A stretch of DNA of 64,000 nt from positions 6,382,583-6,446,582 of the forward strand of contig NZ_SJOM01000007.1 in the NCBI RefSeq assembly GCF_004762045.1. Direction: 5' to 3'. This document shows positions 55,764 to 64,000 of this stretch, one piece after another. This stretch comes from Mycobacterium sp. DL99 (GTDB lineage: Bacteria; Actinomycetota; Actinomycetes; Mycobacteriales; Mycobacteriaceae). A program made the translations under genes and the position numbers. Within the stretch, counting starts at the first letter, position 1. Every line of letters begins with the position of its first letter. A model generated the notes under the pieces. That model did not search any database, was not told the DNA's origin, and was given only the letters and a program-made list of their open reading frames with translations.

Positions 55764-58394
55764 GTGGATGCACATGATCCGAGCGTCGGAGAACATGAGC
55801 GTCCGGCCGTGACTCTGGCGTCTCGCGCGTCGATCGAGAGCTGGCCGCTGCGGTGGAAGGTCGCGGCGACCTTGGTGTTGCCGATCCTGCTCGCGGCGAC
55901 CTTCGGCGCAGCTCGCATCTACAACGAGCTGTCGGCCGCCTCGCGGTTGAACCTCGCGTCCGACAACGCGGTGATCGTCGTGCCCGCGGTGGAGCTGGTC
56001 GACCGGCTCGACGGGCTGGCCTACGCCGCGGCCGCGGGCGCACCGCTCGAGGAACCCCTCGCACAGTTCGACCAGACCGCCAAGGCCCTCGACACCCTGA
56101 TCACCTCCGCCGAGTTCGACCCGGCGGCCGCCGCACAGCTGACGGCGGCGTCCTCGACCGCCAAGACGCTGCGCGACGACATCAACTCCGGACCGCTGCC
56201 CCAGCGGGTGATCGCCGAGCGCGCGTCCGACGTGGCGTCCGGCGTCGTCTCGGCTATCGCGACGACCACCGGGACGGTCGATGACCGCACCGTGCGACCG
56301 CTCGCCGACCAACTCGTGGACACGCTCACGGCGCAACGTGCATTGACGACGCAGCGGGTACTGATCGCCGCCCCCGATTTCGCCGATACGGACGAGCTTC
56401 GCACCGAGGTCGCGGACGCGGCAGGCGCGGAAGCCGCGGCTATCGACCGGCTCAGCCGGCTGACGCCCACGGACGAAGCCGCCGCGTTGTCCAAGGAGTC
56501 CGACGTCCGTCGCGACACCTACATGGATCCGTCCGGCGACAGCGTGCACGCACCCGCATTCACCGAAGCGATGCGGGCCAGCGTCGACCAGTACCGCGCG
56601 ATGACGCAGCGCCTGTCCTCCGACCTCGACGGCACGCTGCACCACCGGGCCAACGTGTTGCGCTCCGACGCCCTGCGTGACACCGCGATCATCCTCGGCG
56701 CCGTGCTGGCCGCCCTCGTCTTCGCCCTCGCCGTCGGACGCTCGCTCATCCGGTCGATCGGCCGGCTGCGCCAGGGTGCGCTGCAGGTGGCGCAGGTTGA
56801 GCTGCCCGAGGAGATCGAACGCCTCAGCAAGGGCGGCGGCATGCCGGAGATCCAGACATTGCCGTTCCATACCAACGAAGAGGTCGGGCAGCTCGCGCGC
56901 GCGATCGACGACATCCACTCCCAAGCGGTCCGCCTGGCCGGCGAGCACGGGGTCCGCCTGCAGATCGGCGACATGTTCGAGACCCTGTCCCGACGAAGCC
57001 GCTCACTGGTCGAAGAGCAGCTGGCCCTCATCGAGACGCTGGAGCTCGATGAGGAGGATCCGGTCCGGCTCGATCACCTGTTCCGTCTCGACCACCTCGC
57101 GACGCGCATGCGCCGCAACGGCGACAACCTGCTCGTCCTCGCCGACACCGTGGAACGTCACCGCACGTCAGCACCCGTCGCACTGCCCGACATGCTGCGC
57201 GCCGCGATGTCCGAGGTCGAGGAGTATCGCCGGGTTCAGGTCGGGCACATGGCCGACGTCTCCATCGCCGGCTCGGCCGCAAGCGATATCGGCCACCTGA
57301 TCGCCGAGCTGCTCGACAACGCCCTGCGCTACTCACCACCGGACTCGCCGGTATTGGTGACCGTCGGGCGCGCAGTCGACGCCGGCCTGCTGGTCGAGGT
57401 GGCCGACCGGGGCCTGGGCATGCCCAAGGACGATCTGACCGCCGCGAACGAGCGACTCGCGCTCGGTGGCGAGGTGACCTCCGAAACCGCCAAGCGGATG
57501 GGCCTTTTCGTGGTCGGCCGGTTGGCGCGACGCCATGAGGCCACGGTCCGGCTGCGGACCACCTCGGCGTTGACCGAGCGGCCCGGTGTGACGGCGAGTG
57601 TGCACCTGCCCGGCACGCTGGTCTCGCCCATCGGGATGGGCGAAACGCTCGACGATCTGCGAACCGGCTCGTTCTCCGAGTCTTCGCTTGCAGATCCCCG
57701 GCCGCGAGCCGCCGGAAACGCGCGGAGTGCGCACACCGGCGCTGGGGCGCTCGCCGGCATCAATGCCTCGCCGGCCCCGTCGGCGCAGCCCGAACGTGGA
57801 CCGGATGCCCCGGTCCAGGCGACCACCAACGGACTGCCGAAGCGCTCGCCCGGCGCCAGCGGTGTCAACGGACATCCCGCGACCATCCCGGCCCCCGCCC
57901 CCGCCGCAGTCCCCGAAGAACCCGAACGCCCGCAGCGCGGAAATCCGCTTTCGTACTTCACGTCCGGCGGTTCCACCCAGGCCAACTCGGATCAGCCGAG
58001 TCCGGAACCAGAGCGGGCAGGCGAATCCACGTGGCGCGACGTCGAGTCCGAGAGTGCGCCGATCTTCGAGCGGATGGCCTCGGAGTGGCTGATGGATCCG
58101 ACGACACCGGAATTCCGCAACCGGGTCTGGGCCAGCGCCGCCGACGCCGGCTGGGAAGCCGCGGCGAAGGCCGTCGAACAGGAACCGAAGCGGCACACCG
58201 CATCCGGGCTGCCGATCCGCGAACGCGGAGCGCGCCTGGTGCCGGATGAGGCAAGATCGGAAACCCGGGCCAGGCCCGACGGACCCAACGATCCCGCGGC
58301 CATCCGAGACATCCTGAGCCGACAGTTGGCCGGCGTACGCAGGGGCCGAGCCGAGACCGACGCAGCACACAGCCGAATCGAAGGAGATCGATGA
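55764..58394 (+). CDS. Conservon sensor histidine kinase with NIT-type domain (CvnA-like)
   Basis: An 876-aa membrane kinase-like protein from GTG 55764. TM1 is at about 33-51, an extracytoplasmic NIT (nitrate/nitrite-sensing) domain at about 52-305, TM2 at about 306-325, HAMP after it, a dimerisation segment with RLDHLATRMRRNGDNLLVLA at about 451-470, and an HATPase domain with LIAELLDNALRYSPP and DRGLGMPKDDL. The last 250 residues are disordered and Pro-rich. In conservons this protein pairs with roadblock, DUF742 and GTPase proteins to form a eukaryote-like G-protein module. The roadblock gene overlaps it (ATGA). Upstream frame to 55461 is judged non-coding. Confidence 0.92.
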   Translation: MDAHDPSVGEHERPAVTLASRASIESWPLRWKVAATLVLPILLAATFGAARIYNELSAASRLNLASDNAVIVVPAVELVDRLDGLAYAAAAGAPLEEPLAQFDQTAKALDTLITSAEFDPAAAAQLTAASSTAKTLRDDINSGPLPQRVIAERASDVASGVVSAIATTTGTVDDRTVRPLADQLVDTLTAQRALTTQRVLIAAPDFADTDELRTEVADAAGAEAAAIDRLSRLTPTDEAAALSKESDVRRDTYMDPSGDSVHAPAFTEAMRASVDQYRAMTQRLSSDLDGTLHHRANVLRSDALRDTAIILGAVLAALVFALAVGRSLIRSIGRLRQGALQVAQVELPEEIERLSKGGGMPEIQTLPFHTNEEVGQLARAIDDIHSQAVRLAGEHGVRLQIGDMFETLSRRSRSLVEEQLALIETLELDEEDPVRLDHLFRLDHLATRMRRNGDNLLVLADTVERHRTSAPVALPDMLRAAMSEVEEYRRVQVGHMADVSIAGSAASDIGHLIAELLDNALRYSPPDSPVLVTVGRAVDAGLLVEVADRGLGMPKDDLTAANERLALGGEVTSETAKRMGLFVVGRLARRHEATVRLRTTSALTERPGVTASVHLPGTLVSPIGMGETLDDLRTGSFSESSLADPRPRAAGNARSAHTGAGALAGINASPAPSAQPERGPDAPVQATTNGLPKRSPGASGVNGHPATIPAPAPAAVPEEPERPQRGNPLSYFTSGGSTQANSDQPSPEPERAGESTWRDVESESAPIFERMASEWLMDPTTPEFRNRVWASAADAGWEAAAKAVEQEPKRHTASGLPIRERGARLVPDEARSETRARPDGPNDPAAIRDILSRQLAGVRRGRAETDAAHSRIEGDR

Positions 58395-58846
58395 ACGCCG
58401 GCACGCAACCACATGAACGGTCCGCGGGGTCCGCTGCAGCACCGTCTGGGACCTCCGGGACCCTCGACTGGTTCGTGTCCAACTTCGTCCGCGACGTGCC
58501 GGGTGTGGCCCACGCGATCCTGGTGTCGGCCGACGGTCTGCTGATGGCGTCGAACTCCCACCTCCCGGCCGATCGTGCGGAGCAACTGGCCGCGGTCACC
58601 TCCGGTTTGGCGAGCTTGTCGGCCGGTGCCGCGAGGTTGTTCGAGGCGGGGAACGTACGCCAGTCGATCGTCGAGATGGACGACGGGTTCCTGCTGTTGA
58701 TGGGCGTCGGCAACGGCTCATATCTGGCCACCCTGGCCTCGACCTCGTGTGACATCGGGCAGGTCGGGTACGAGATGGCGTTGCTGGTCGACCGGGTCGG
58801 CAAGACCGTCGAGGCGACGCCGCGCGCCACGCCCGGAGCTCGATGA
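58391..58846 (+). CDS. Roadblock/LC7 domain protein (CvnB-like)
   Basis: A 151-aa roadblock protein, with LDWFVSNFVRDVPGVAHAIL, ADGLLMASNSHLPADRAEQL and FLLLMGVGNGSYLATLAS covering the alpha-beta fold. In conservons it acts as a GTPase-activating or scaffold partner for the CvnD GTPase (the homologue MfpB in mycobacteria is documented with MfpA). ATG 58391 overlaps the kinase stop as ATGA, and its stop overlaps the DUF742 start the same way. Confidence 0.93.
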   Translation: MNAGTQPHERSAGSAAAPSGTSGTLDWFVSNFVRDVPGVAHAILVSADGLLMASNSHLPADRAEQLAAVTSGLASLSAGAARLFEAGNVRQSIVEMDDGFLLLMGVGNGSYLATLASTSCDIGQVGYEMALLVDRVGKTVEATPRATPGAR

Positions 58847-59220
58847 CCCTGAGCATGGACAGACCCGAGCAGAAGCGGTCCGCCAGTCGCGTGCGGCCGT
58901 ACACCCTGACCGGTGGACGAACCCGGGCGCGGGTCGAGGTGCCGATCGAGGCTCCGGTGGAGGCCCTGCTGTCATCCGGTGAGCTCGACTGCGCGCCGGG
59001 CGACATCCCCGCCGTGATCGTCCGGTTGTGCGACACCCGGCCGTCGATCGCCGAGATCTCGGCCTATGCCGGCCTACCCATCGGGGTGACCCGGGTGCTG
59101 GTGAGCGACCTGGTGGACAGCGGCCACCTTCGTGTTCACGCGACCCTGACCGACCGCTCGACCGTTGCAGAACGGCGCCTACTGATCGAAAGGACCCTCA
59201 GTGGTTTACGCGCACTCTGA
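58843..59220 (+). CDS. DUF742 protein (CvnC-like)
   Basis: A 125-aa DUF742 protein. It begins VRPYTLTGGRTRARVEVP, has LCDTRPSIAEISAYAGLPIG and a winged-helix-like VLVSDLVDSGHLRVHATL segment. It is the third conservon component, of unknown biochemical role, thought to bind the kinase or GTPase. ATG 58843 overlaps the roadblock stop, and the GTPase begins 20 nt before its end. Confidence 0.93.
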   Translation: MTLSMDRPEQKRSASRVRPYTLTGGRTRARVEVPIEAPVEALLSSGELDCAPGDIPAVIVRLCDTRPSIAEISAYAGLPIGVTRVLVSDLVDSGHLRVHATLTDRSTVAERRLLIERTLSGLRAL

Positions 59221-59785
59221 CTCCGGCCCCACGGTGTCGTCGACGAAGATCGTGATTGCCGGCGGCTTCGGCGTCGGCAAGACCACGTTCGTCGGCGCCG
59301 TGTCGGAGATCGTGCCGTTGCGCACCGAGGCATTGGTCACGAACGCCTCGCAGGGCCACGACGACATCGAGGCGATCCCCGGCAAGGAAACCACCACGGT
59401 CGCCATGGATTTCGGCCGGATCACGATCGCCGACGATCTCGTGCTGTACCTGTTCGGCACACCCGGGCAACGGCGCTTCTGGTTCATGTGGGACGACCTG
59501 GTCCACGGTGCGATCGGCGCCGTGGTGCTCGTCGACACCCGCAGGCTCGAGGACAGCTTCGCGGCCGTCGACTTCTTCGAGGCCCGCAGCCTGCCGTTCC
59601 TGATCGCCATCAACGAGTTCGACGACTCCCCGACCCACAGCATCGAAGAGCTGCGCGAGGCGATGTCGGTGTCCCCCAATGTCCCGATCATCAATGTCGA
59701 TGCACGGGACCGTGATTCGGCGAAGAACGCGTTGATCGCCATCACCTCGTTCGCGCTGGAACGCCTTCCGTCGACAGCCGTCTAG
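59201..59785 (+). CDS. Conservon Ras-like GTPase (CvnD-like)
   Basis: A 194-aa small GTPase. The P-loop is IAGGFGVGKTTFVGAVSE (about 19-36). The switch region is LFGTPGQRRFWFMW, in which DxxG of Ras is replaced by GTPG. The base-recognition motif is AINEFDD, a variant of NKxD. Such changes are normal for CvnD/MglA-like proteins. It is activated by GTP and interacts with the roadblock and DUF742 proteins. GTG 59201 overlaps the DUF742 gene by 20 nt. It precedes the MHYT gene by 40 nt. Confidence 0.93.
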   Translation: MVYAHSDSGPTVSSTKIVIAGGFGVGKTTFVGAVSEIVPLRTEALVTNASQGHDDIEAIPGKETTTVAMDFGRITIADDLVLYLFGTPGQRRFWFMWDDLVHGAIGAVVLVDTRRLEDSFAAVDFFEARSLPFLIAINEFDDSPTHSIEELREAMSVSPNVPIINVDARDRDSAKNALIAITSFALERLPSTAV

Positions 59786-59825
59786 CTCCACCGCCCGTCA
59801 GTCTCACAGTCTCGAGGAACCCGTC

Positions 59826-60611
59826 ATGAACCACCAAGTACATCACTTCGACATGGGCCTCTGGCTGCTGTTCCTGGCGTACATCGTCTCGGTGACCGGC
59901 TCGGTCGTCGGCCTGGCCTGCACCCGTTGTGGTGCCACCGCAACCAGTGGACGCGATCGGCTGCGCTGGCTGCTCATGGCCTCGATCGCCATTGGCGGGG
60001 TTGGCATCTGGCTCATGCACTTCATCGCGATGCTCGGCTTCGCGATCCCCAGCAGCATGGTCCGGTATCACCTGGGCTGGACGGTCGCGTCGGCCGTGAT
60101 CGCGATCGTCGCGGTGTTCGTCGGGCTGATCACCATCGGCCGGGACTTCGATCTGCGCCGCCTGCTGGCCGGCGGTGTGATCACCGGCCTGGCGGTCGCG
60201 GTCATGCACTACACCGGCATGTGGGCAGTGCAGATGCAGGGCACGATGACCTACGACACCACCCTTGTCGTCCTCTCGTTCGTGATCGCCGTGGTCGCGG
60301 CCACCGCCGCGCTGTGGTTCACACTCGTCCTCGAATCACGCGGACTGCGTTTCGTCGCCGGCCTGGTGATGGGCGTCGCCGTCGTCGGCATGCACTACAC
60401 CGGCATGGCCGCAGTGCGAGTGACTGTCGATCACACGATGCCGGTTCCCGCTGGGCCCGAGGTGTTCTCGTTCCTGTTCCCCGTCTTCGTGATCGGCCTG
60501 CTCGCACTCGTCGTGCCGATCACCGCCGTGATGCTGGCACCTGATCGCAACGCCGAGGAGAGCGCGGCCGAGTCACGTCCCGTGGCCGCCACGGCCGGAC
60601 GGCACCGGTAA
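59826..60611 (+). CDS. MHYT-domain membrane sensor protein
   Basis: A 261-aa integral membrane protein with seven or so helices and three MHYT motifs: MHFIAM (about 63-68), MHYTGM (126-131) and MHYTGM (188-193). MHYT domains are predicted to bind copper or another metal through the Met/His pairs and to sense oxygen, CO or NO. No GGDEF, EAL or HTH output domain is attached. It directly follows the conservon GTPase by 40 nt on the same strand, in the place where M. tuberculosis has the pentapeptide gene mfpA. It may feed signal to the conservon, which is inference. Confidence 0.9.
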   Translation: MNHQVHHFDMGLWLLFLAYIVSVTGSVVGLACTRCGATATSGRDRLRWLLMASIAIGGVGIWLMHFIAMLGFAIPSSMVRYHLGWTVASAVIAIVAVFVGLITIGRDFDLRRLLAGGVITGLAVAVMHYTGMWAVQMQGTMTYDTTLVVLSFVIAVVAATAALWFTLVLESRGLRFVAGLVMGVAVVGMHYTGMAAVRVTVDHTMPVPAGPEVFSFLFPVFVIGLLALVVPITAVMLAPDRNAEESAAESRPVAATAGRHR

Positions 60612-60653
60612 ACCGGGCGCCCGCGCCGCGGCGTCAGAGGGGTCGCGCGGGAA

Positions 60654-61139
60654 TCAGGACGCGATCAGCTCGTCGATCTGATTGATCGCCGACGAAGCAC
60701 CCTCGACCACGCCCATGTCCAGCACCTGCTGAAGCGCTTCGGCGGAGGAGTAGGTGCTCACGTAGATCGCGCGCGTGCCGCCGTTGTGTTCGGCGAAGGT
60801 GTAGACGTTCTTGGACACCGGCATCTCCGGGTTCGGGTTGAAATCCTGGTCGGCGAATCCGTCGTCGAACGAGAAGCTGCTCGGCTCGTCCACGGCCGTG
60901 ACCACCCAGTATCCCGCGTGCTTGTCGCCCTCCGGGCCGGTCATGAAGTAGGTGACGCGACCGCCGGGTGTGAGGCTGTGGTCGACCACGGTCGCCGGGT
61001 AGGTCGGTGGGCCCCACACCTTCTCGAGCTGACGCGGGTCGGCGTAGACCTGCCAGATGCGCTCCACCGGCGCCGCGAAATCGGCCGTGATCGTCAGCGT
61101 CAGATTGTCGAGGTCGTGTTGGACATCGGTCACGGGCAT
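60654..61139 (-). CDS. SRPBCC (AHSA1-like) domain protein
   Basis: A 161-aa START-fold protein. It begins LTLTITADFAAPVERIWQVY, as AHSA1-like proteins do, and continues RQLEKVWGPPTYPATV, PGGRVTYFMTGPEG and VYTFAEHNGGTRAIYVSTY. Members bind hydrophobic ligands or activate Hsp90-like partners. ATG 61139 lies 3 nt after the ArsR stop. ArsR-SRPBCC pairs are common operons in actinobacteria with unknown roles. Confidence 0.88.
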   Translation of the reverse strand: MPVTDVQHDLDNLTLTITADFAAPVERIWQVYADPRQLEKVWGPPTYPATVVDHSLTPGGRVTYFMTGPEGDKHAGYWVVTAVDEPSSFSFDDGFADQDFNPNPEMPVSKNVYTFAEHNGGTRAIYVSTYSSAEALQQVLDMGVVEGASSAINQIDELIAS

Positions 61140-61142
61140 GGT

Positions 61143-61481
61143 TCAGTCCTCCTGGGGATCGGATGCGATCAGTTCATCGATGCGTGCGATGCGGCCACGC
61201 CAAACCTGTTCCAGCTCAGTCAACATGGACGCAACGGACCGCACTGCCTGCACGTCGCCGCTGGCCAGCTGCTCACGACCGTTGCGTCGCTTGGTGATCA
61301 GCCCGGCCTTCTCCAGCACGGCGACGTGCTTCTGCACCGCGGCGAAGCTCATGTCGTACTTCGCCGCAAGCACCGAGACCGAGTGCTCCCCCGCCAGGAC
61401 CCTGCGCATGATGTCCCGCCTGGTCCGGTCGGCGAGCGCGTGGAACAGGGCGTCTGCCCGGTCCTCATCGCTCTCGGTCAC
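61143..61481 (-). CDS. ArsR family transcriptional regulator
   Basis: A 112-aa winged-helix repressor. It begins TESDEDRADALFHALADRTR and has RRDIMRRVLAGEHSVSVLA, then DMSFAAVQKHVAVLEKAGLI as the recognition helix. No metal-binding Cys pair is seen, so it is probably a non-metal ArsR of the type paired with SRPBCC genes. GTG 61481 is chosen because a -10 box (TATGTT) lies 6 nt before it and a -35 TTGACA lies upstream, giving a leaderless transcript; the ORF extends to 61496 inside the operator. The 28-bp palindrome covers the promoter. Confidence 0.9.
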   Translation of the reverse strand: MTESDEDRADALFHALADRTRRDIMRRVLAGEHSVSVLAAKYDMSFAAVQKHVAVLEKAGLITKRRNGREQLASGDVQAVRSVASMLTELEQVWRGRIARIDELIASDPQED

Positions 61482-61486
61482 AAGAC

Positions 61487-61514
61487 CAACATACAACCAA
61501 TTGGTTGTATGTTG
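61487..61514. promoter_or_regulatory. 28-bp perfect palindrome, ArsR operator
   Basis: The arms, CAACATACAACCAA and TTGGTTGTATGTTG, pair without mismatch or spacer. The sequence covers the -10 and most of the spacer of the arsR promoter, so the repressor would block its own transcription. Confidence 0.85.
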
Positions 61515-61518
61515 TCAA

Positions 61519-61552
61519 GAGCTTCATGCCTCGGGGGTGCAGCGTGAAGCTC
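61519..61552. terminator. Hairpin between the MmpS-like lipoprotein and arsR genes
   Basis: GAGCTTCA (61519-61526) pairs with TGAAGCTC (61545-61552) over an 18-nt loop. A second short dyad, CCTGCCG-C-CGGCAGG, follows at 61552-61566. It could end transcription of the lipoprotein gene. Confidence 0.4.
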
Positions 61553-61638
61553 CTGCCGCCGGCAGGGTACGAACCGATGAACCTGTGGCACCGGACTTTT
61601 CGCTTGAGGAGCTCAGCCAACCGTGAGCCGGCAGATCG

Positions 61639-62076
61639 CTAACCCCAGTACGAGAAGTTGCACACCGGCTTCACCTCGGTCTTGAACGACACGAGTTTGT
61701 CGCCATCCATCATGATCGTGCAGGTCAGCGCGGCACTCCCACCGTCCGCGGCAACCTCCGATTCGAGTTTGTCGAAGACGGAGTACTGCTTCTCCCACGG
61801 AAGCGTCACGTTCGTCTCGGTCTGCTCCGTACCGCCGTTGATCCGGTAGCGGATGGTCACCGGGGCACTACCGCCGGTCACCTTCATGACCGCCGAGCCC
61901 ACGGGCGCACCGGTTGGCTCGGCCGCCTTGGGAGACTCCGCCGCCCTGGGAGGCTCGGACACCGTGGCGCTCGTCGTCTTCGCCACGGGTGTACCCGCGG
62001 TCGTAGTGCATCCTGTGGCCACCGCGGCAGCCAAGACAACAACGACACTCACCCCGGCAAGACCCCTGAACCGCAT
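61639..62076 (-). CDS. MmpS-like lipoprotein
   Basis: A 145-aa lipoprotein. The signal (VVVVLAAAVATGC) has a lipobox ending in Cys23. A Pro/Ala/Lys linker (about 35-60) leads into an MmpS-like beta domain at about 65-145: APVTIRYRINGGTEQTETNV, LPWEKQYSVFD and CTIMMDGDKLVSFKTEV, with Cys in ALTCTI and PVCNFSYWG. MmpS proteins work with MmpL exporters; no mmpL gene is adjacent. ATG 62076 is the start. It is divergent from the secreted lipase-like gene. Confidence 0.8.
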   Translation of the reverse strand: MRFRGLAGVSVVVVLAAAVATGCTTTAGTPVAKTTSATVSEPPRAAESPKAAEPTGAPVGSAVMKVTGGSAPVTIRYRINGGTEQTETNVTLPWEKQYSVFDKLESEVAADGGSAALTCTIMMDGDKLVSFKTEVKPVCNFSYWG

Positions 62077-62233
62077 ACCTGAGACTACGACGCCGGGCCG
62101 TCACATTGGCCGCAAAAACCAAGACTGCCATCGCACGTTGTCATATATTGGGCCGGCGTGTGTTCGCGACGGCTGACATTCCCGTTGGCAGCGGTCCGGA
62201 CACTTCCGCGGAATGTCAAGGGGGACATCGGTA

Positions 62234-64000
62234 ATGGTGAACAGTTCGCGCTGCCCGGAGAACGCCGGCCGCATACCACTGCGGTACGGCCTGTCGGTCG
62301 TGGCCATCGGCATCGGCATCGCAGGCGCCAGTGCCCACCCGGTGGCATGGGCGGACCCCGGCACGACCGGTTCATCGACCTCATCGGGCCATACGTCGAG
62401 TCACTCGAGTACGGGAACCGGCCACGGACCCAAGAAGCCGACCGACCGGCGTGGCACACGTCCGAACCGGCCCTCGTCGCCCGCGAAGACCGACGCCTCC
62501 GACACTGCCGGCAAGACAGCTCCTGACCCGACGCCGTCGAACGATAACGTCAACTCCCCCGCCGCACAGCCGACTTCCACAGCGCCGCAGCCGGAGTCGA
62601 TCGCCGACATCGTCCGCGGGAAACTCCGTAACATCAAGACGGCCGCACCCCTGCGGATCGATGGCACGCGCTTGGCCAAGTCCGACTTCACACCCCGCGT
62701 GACGGCGAAGCGCCCGGCGGCGATCGCCCCGTCAGCCGTCACCGACCGCGAGGACGTCGGCTCCGCCCTGTCGCCGGCTCCGGCGCCGGAACGCACGGCG
62801 ACCCTCCCGGAAATCACTGCGGTCATCCAAGCCGCCCCGAAGGTCGCCGCGAACGAAATCCCCCTGACGGCGAAGGTCGCCGCGGTATCCAGCACCACCA
62901 AGACGACTCCGAAACCCCCGGAGCCGTTGTCGCCGATCGCCAAGATCGCCGAGTTGCCCGGCCGCATCGTCAACACGGTCCTGCAGGTGCTGGACATCAC
63001 CGTGGCGGCCAACGGCCCGAAGAGCCCGATCAACTTCGCACCGATCAACGATGCGATCTTCGCGGCGTTCCGGGAGATCGAAGGACAGCTGGGACTGACC
63101 AAAACGCCTGCGGCGCAACCGGTGCCGCCGACCATGACCTACGACGGGCCCACGACAGGCAAGACCCCGACGGTGTCACAGTTCCTCAATGCCGCGACCG
63201 CCGCGTATGTATTCGGCGGCACCCCCGGCGACCTGAAACCGTTCGTGGTCAACGGCAAGCAGATGGAATCGACCAACGTGCTGTCGGGAATGTCCGCCAA
63301 AGCATGGGTGACGCCCGACGGCCAGATCATCATCGCCTACCAGGGCACCACGGGTGGCACGAACCTGCTGCACAATCCGCTGATCGCCGTCTCCCAGGTG
63401 ATCGCCGATACGCAGGTGATCTTCACCGACACCACGCCGTGGGCCTTCACCGATTCGGTGGCCTTCGAGCGGGAGGTGGAGGCCGCCGCCATCGCGCAGG
63501 GCTACCGCAAGGAGGACATCTTCGTCACCGGCCACTCACTCGGTGGCTGGGAAGCCGCGTACGTGGCCCAGCAGACAGGCCTGGGCGGCGTCGGTTTCGA
63601 GAGCCCCGGTCTCAACACCACGGTGCCGGGCAACGGGGCCGACTCCGGGTTCGTCAACGTCCTCACCTACGGCGATACCGCGGCCTACTTCTCCACCGAT
63701 ATACCCGGGCTACAACCGTTCATGCCTGAGTACGTGCCCGGCGGCGGCAGCAAGCCGCACTACGGCTCGATCGTGATGATCGGTGATCCTGCCGCTGCGA
63801 CGCCGTTGATCAACGCCGCGGCGCTGTGGGGCACCGGCCCCATCCGCAGCGTGATCTTCCTCGTCGACATGCTGGGCAACTTCCTCCAGTACCACCTGCC
63901 CGGCATCCAGGCCTACCACCTGGGTGTCACCCCGGATCCCGGCGTCGTGCCGTGGCTGGGAACCGCGGCGGGCCCGGTCAATGCCGACTACGCCGGCATG
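62234..64000 (+). CDS. Secreted lipase-fold protein (lipase class 3-like), cut by right edge
   Basis: A reading frame from ATG 62234 open to the window end, at least 589 codons. AAGGGGG lies 9 nt before the ATG. The N terminus has a signal-like helix (SVVAIGIGIAGASAHPVAWA) and a Ser/Thr/Pro-rich segment (residues 45-110). The catalytic domain has QIIIAYQGTTGGTNLLHNP (oxyanion region) and DIFVTGHSLGGWEAAYVA with the Ser nucleophile, as in class 3 lipases and PE-PPE-type hydrolases. It is probably exported and acts on lipids at the cell surface. The C terminus is outside the window. Confidence 0.85.
   Translation, partial: MVNSSRCPENAGRIPLRYGLSVVAIGIGIAGASAHPVAWADPGTTGSSTSSGHTSSHSSTGTGHGPKKPTDRRGTRPNRPSSPAKTDASDTAGKTAPDPTPSNDNVNSPAAQPTSTAPQPESIADIVRGKLRNIKTAAPLRIDGTRLAKSDFTPRVTAKRPAAIAPSAVTDREDVGSALSPAPAPERTATLPEITAVIQAAPKVAANEIPLTAKVAAVSSTTKTTPKPPEPLSPIAKIAELPGRIVNTVLQVLDITVAANGPKSPINFAPINDAIFAAFREIEGQLGLTKTPAAQPVPPTMTYDGPTTGKTPTVSQFLNAATAAYVFGGTPGDLKPFVVNGKQMESTNVLSGMSAKAWVTPDGQIIIAYQGTTGGTNLLHNPLIAVSQVIADTQVIFTDTTPWAFTDSVAFEREVEAAAIAQGYRKEDIFVTGHSLGGWEAAYVAQQTGLGGVGFESPGLNTTVPGNGADSGFVNVLTYGDTAAYFSTDIPGLQPFMPEYVPGGGSKPHYGSIVMIGDPAAATPLINAAALWGTGPIRSVIFLVDMLGNFLQYHLPGIQAYHLGVTPDPGVVPWLGTAAGPVNADYAGM

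Noticed and set aside
1..64000. CRISPR array, tRNA, rRNA, intact IS element or prophage
   Set aside because: No regularly spaced repeats, no cloverleaf with a CCA-type end, no transposase or phage structural genes were seen by eye. A tRNAscan and IS search would settle this.

Overview
The window is very GC-rich chromosomal DNA of a mycobacterium, most likely a rapid grower of the Mycolicibacterium type. The evidence is an antigen 85-type mycolyltransferase, a FadE5-type acyl-CoA dehydrogenase, a mycobacterial HelD/HelR RNA polymerase factor, a cutinase-like secreted hydrolase, a five-gene conservon operon, abundant FadE, SDR and FAH-family genes, and many leaderless starts with a TANNNT -10 hexamer 6-8 nt before the start codon. 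No tRNA, rRNA, CRISPR array, intact insertion sequence or prophage was seen.

Region by region. 1-2.4 kb: a DUF222/HNH (13E12-type repeat) gene running off the left edge abuts an AraC regulator head to head, and both seem to lack their 5' ends. 2.4-9.7 kb: an antigen 85-like protein with a Pro/Ala tail, a secreted cupin, an FAD reductase, and a catabolic operon of two FadE subunits, an Asp-nucleophile alpha/beta hydrolase and an FAH-family hydrolase. 9.7-16.3 kb: the HrpA helicase, then a fadE5-like gene preceded by a perfect CRP site, and a second FAH enzyme. 16.2-20.7 kb: an IclR regulator facing an operon whose first gene, an alcohol dehydrogenase, has collapsed to a remnant, followed by SnoaL-like and SDR genes, a nitrilase-fold protein without its cysteine, and a LysR regulator. 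20.7-29.5 kb: a non-canonical MTHFR, a type II lumazine synthase, AraC and ADH genes, a truncated ferredoxin-NADP reductase remnant, a lipase with a TetR regulator, and an unknown gene under a Fur/Zur-type box.

29.5-36 kb holds the most unusual locus. It is a compact minus-strand operon with this order: TetR, six-TM protein A, 32-aa TM protein, NorD-like VWA protein, NorQ-like MoxR ATPase, 42-aa TM protein, six-TM protein B, 139-aa TM protein, cytochrome P450. The two six-TM proteins are paralogues that share 182 bp of identical DNA. NorQ/NorD pairs normally load metal into membrane enzymes, but no nitric oxide reductase or Rubisco is present, so the membrane proteins may form an undescribed metalloenzyme.

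36-48 kb: Nudix, cutinase, adenylate cyclase and AhpD-like genes and a DUF3516 helicase. These are followed by a helD/helR gene behind a palindrome that closely matches the rifamycin-associated element, translationally coupled to a flavin monooxygenase and followed by a TetR gene. 48-55 kb: lipoprotein hydrolase, GH5 glycosidase, SDR, zinc-ribbon/DUF732 protein, Pro/Ala-rich secreted protein and a short L,D-transpeptidase. 55-64 kb: a conservon (NIT-type histidine kinase, roadblock, DUF742, GTPase) extended by an MHYT sensor protein, an ArsR-SRPBCC pair under a 28-bp perfect palindrome, an MmpS-like lipoprotein, and a secreted lipase-fold protein cut by the right edge.
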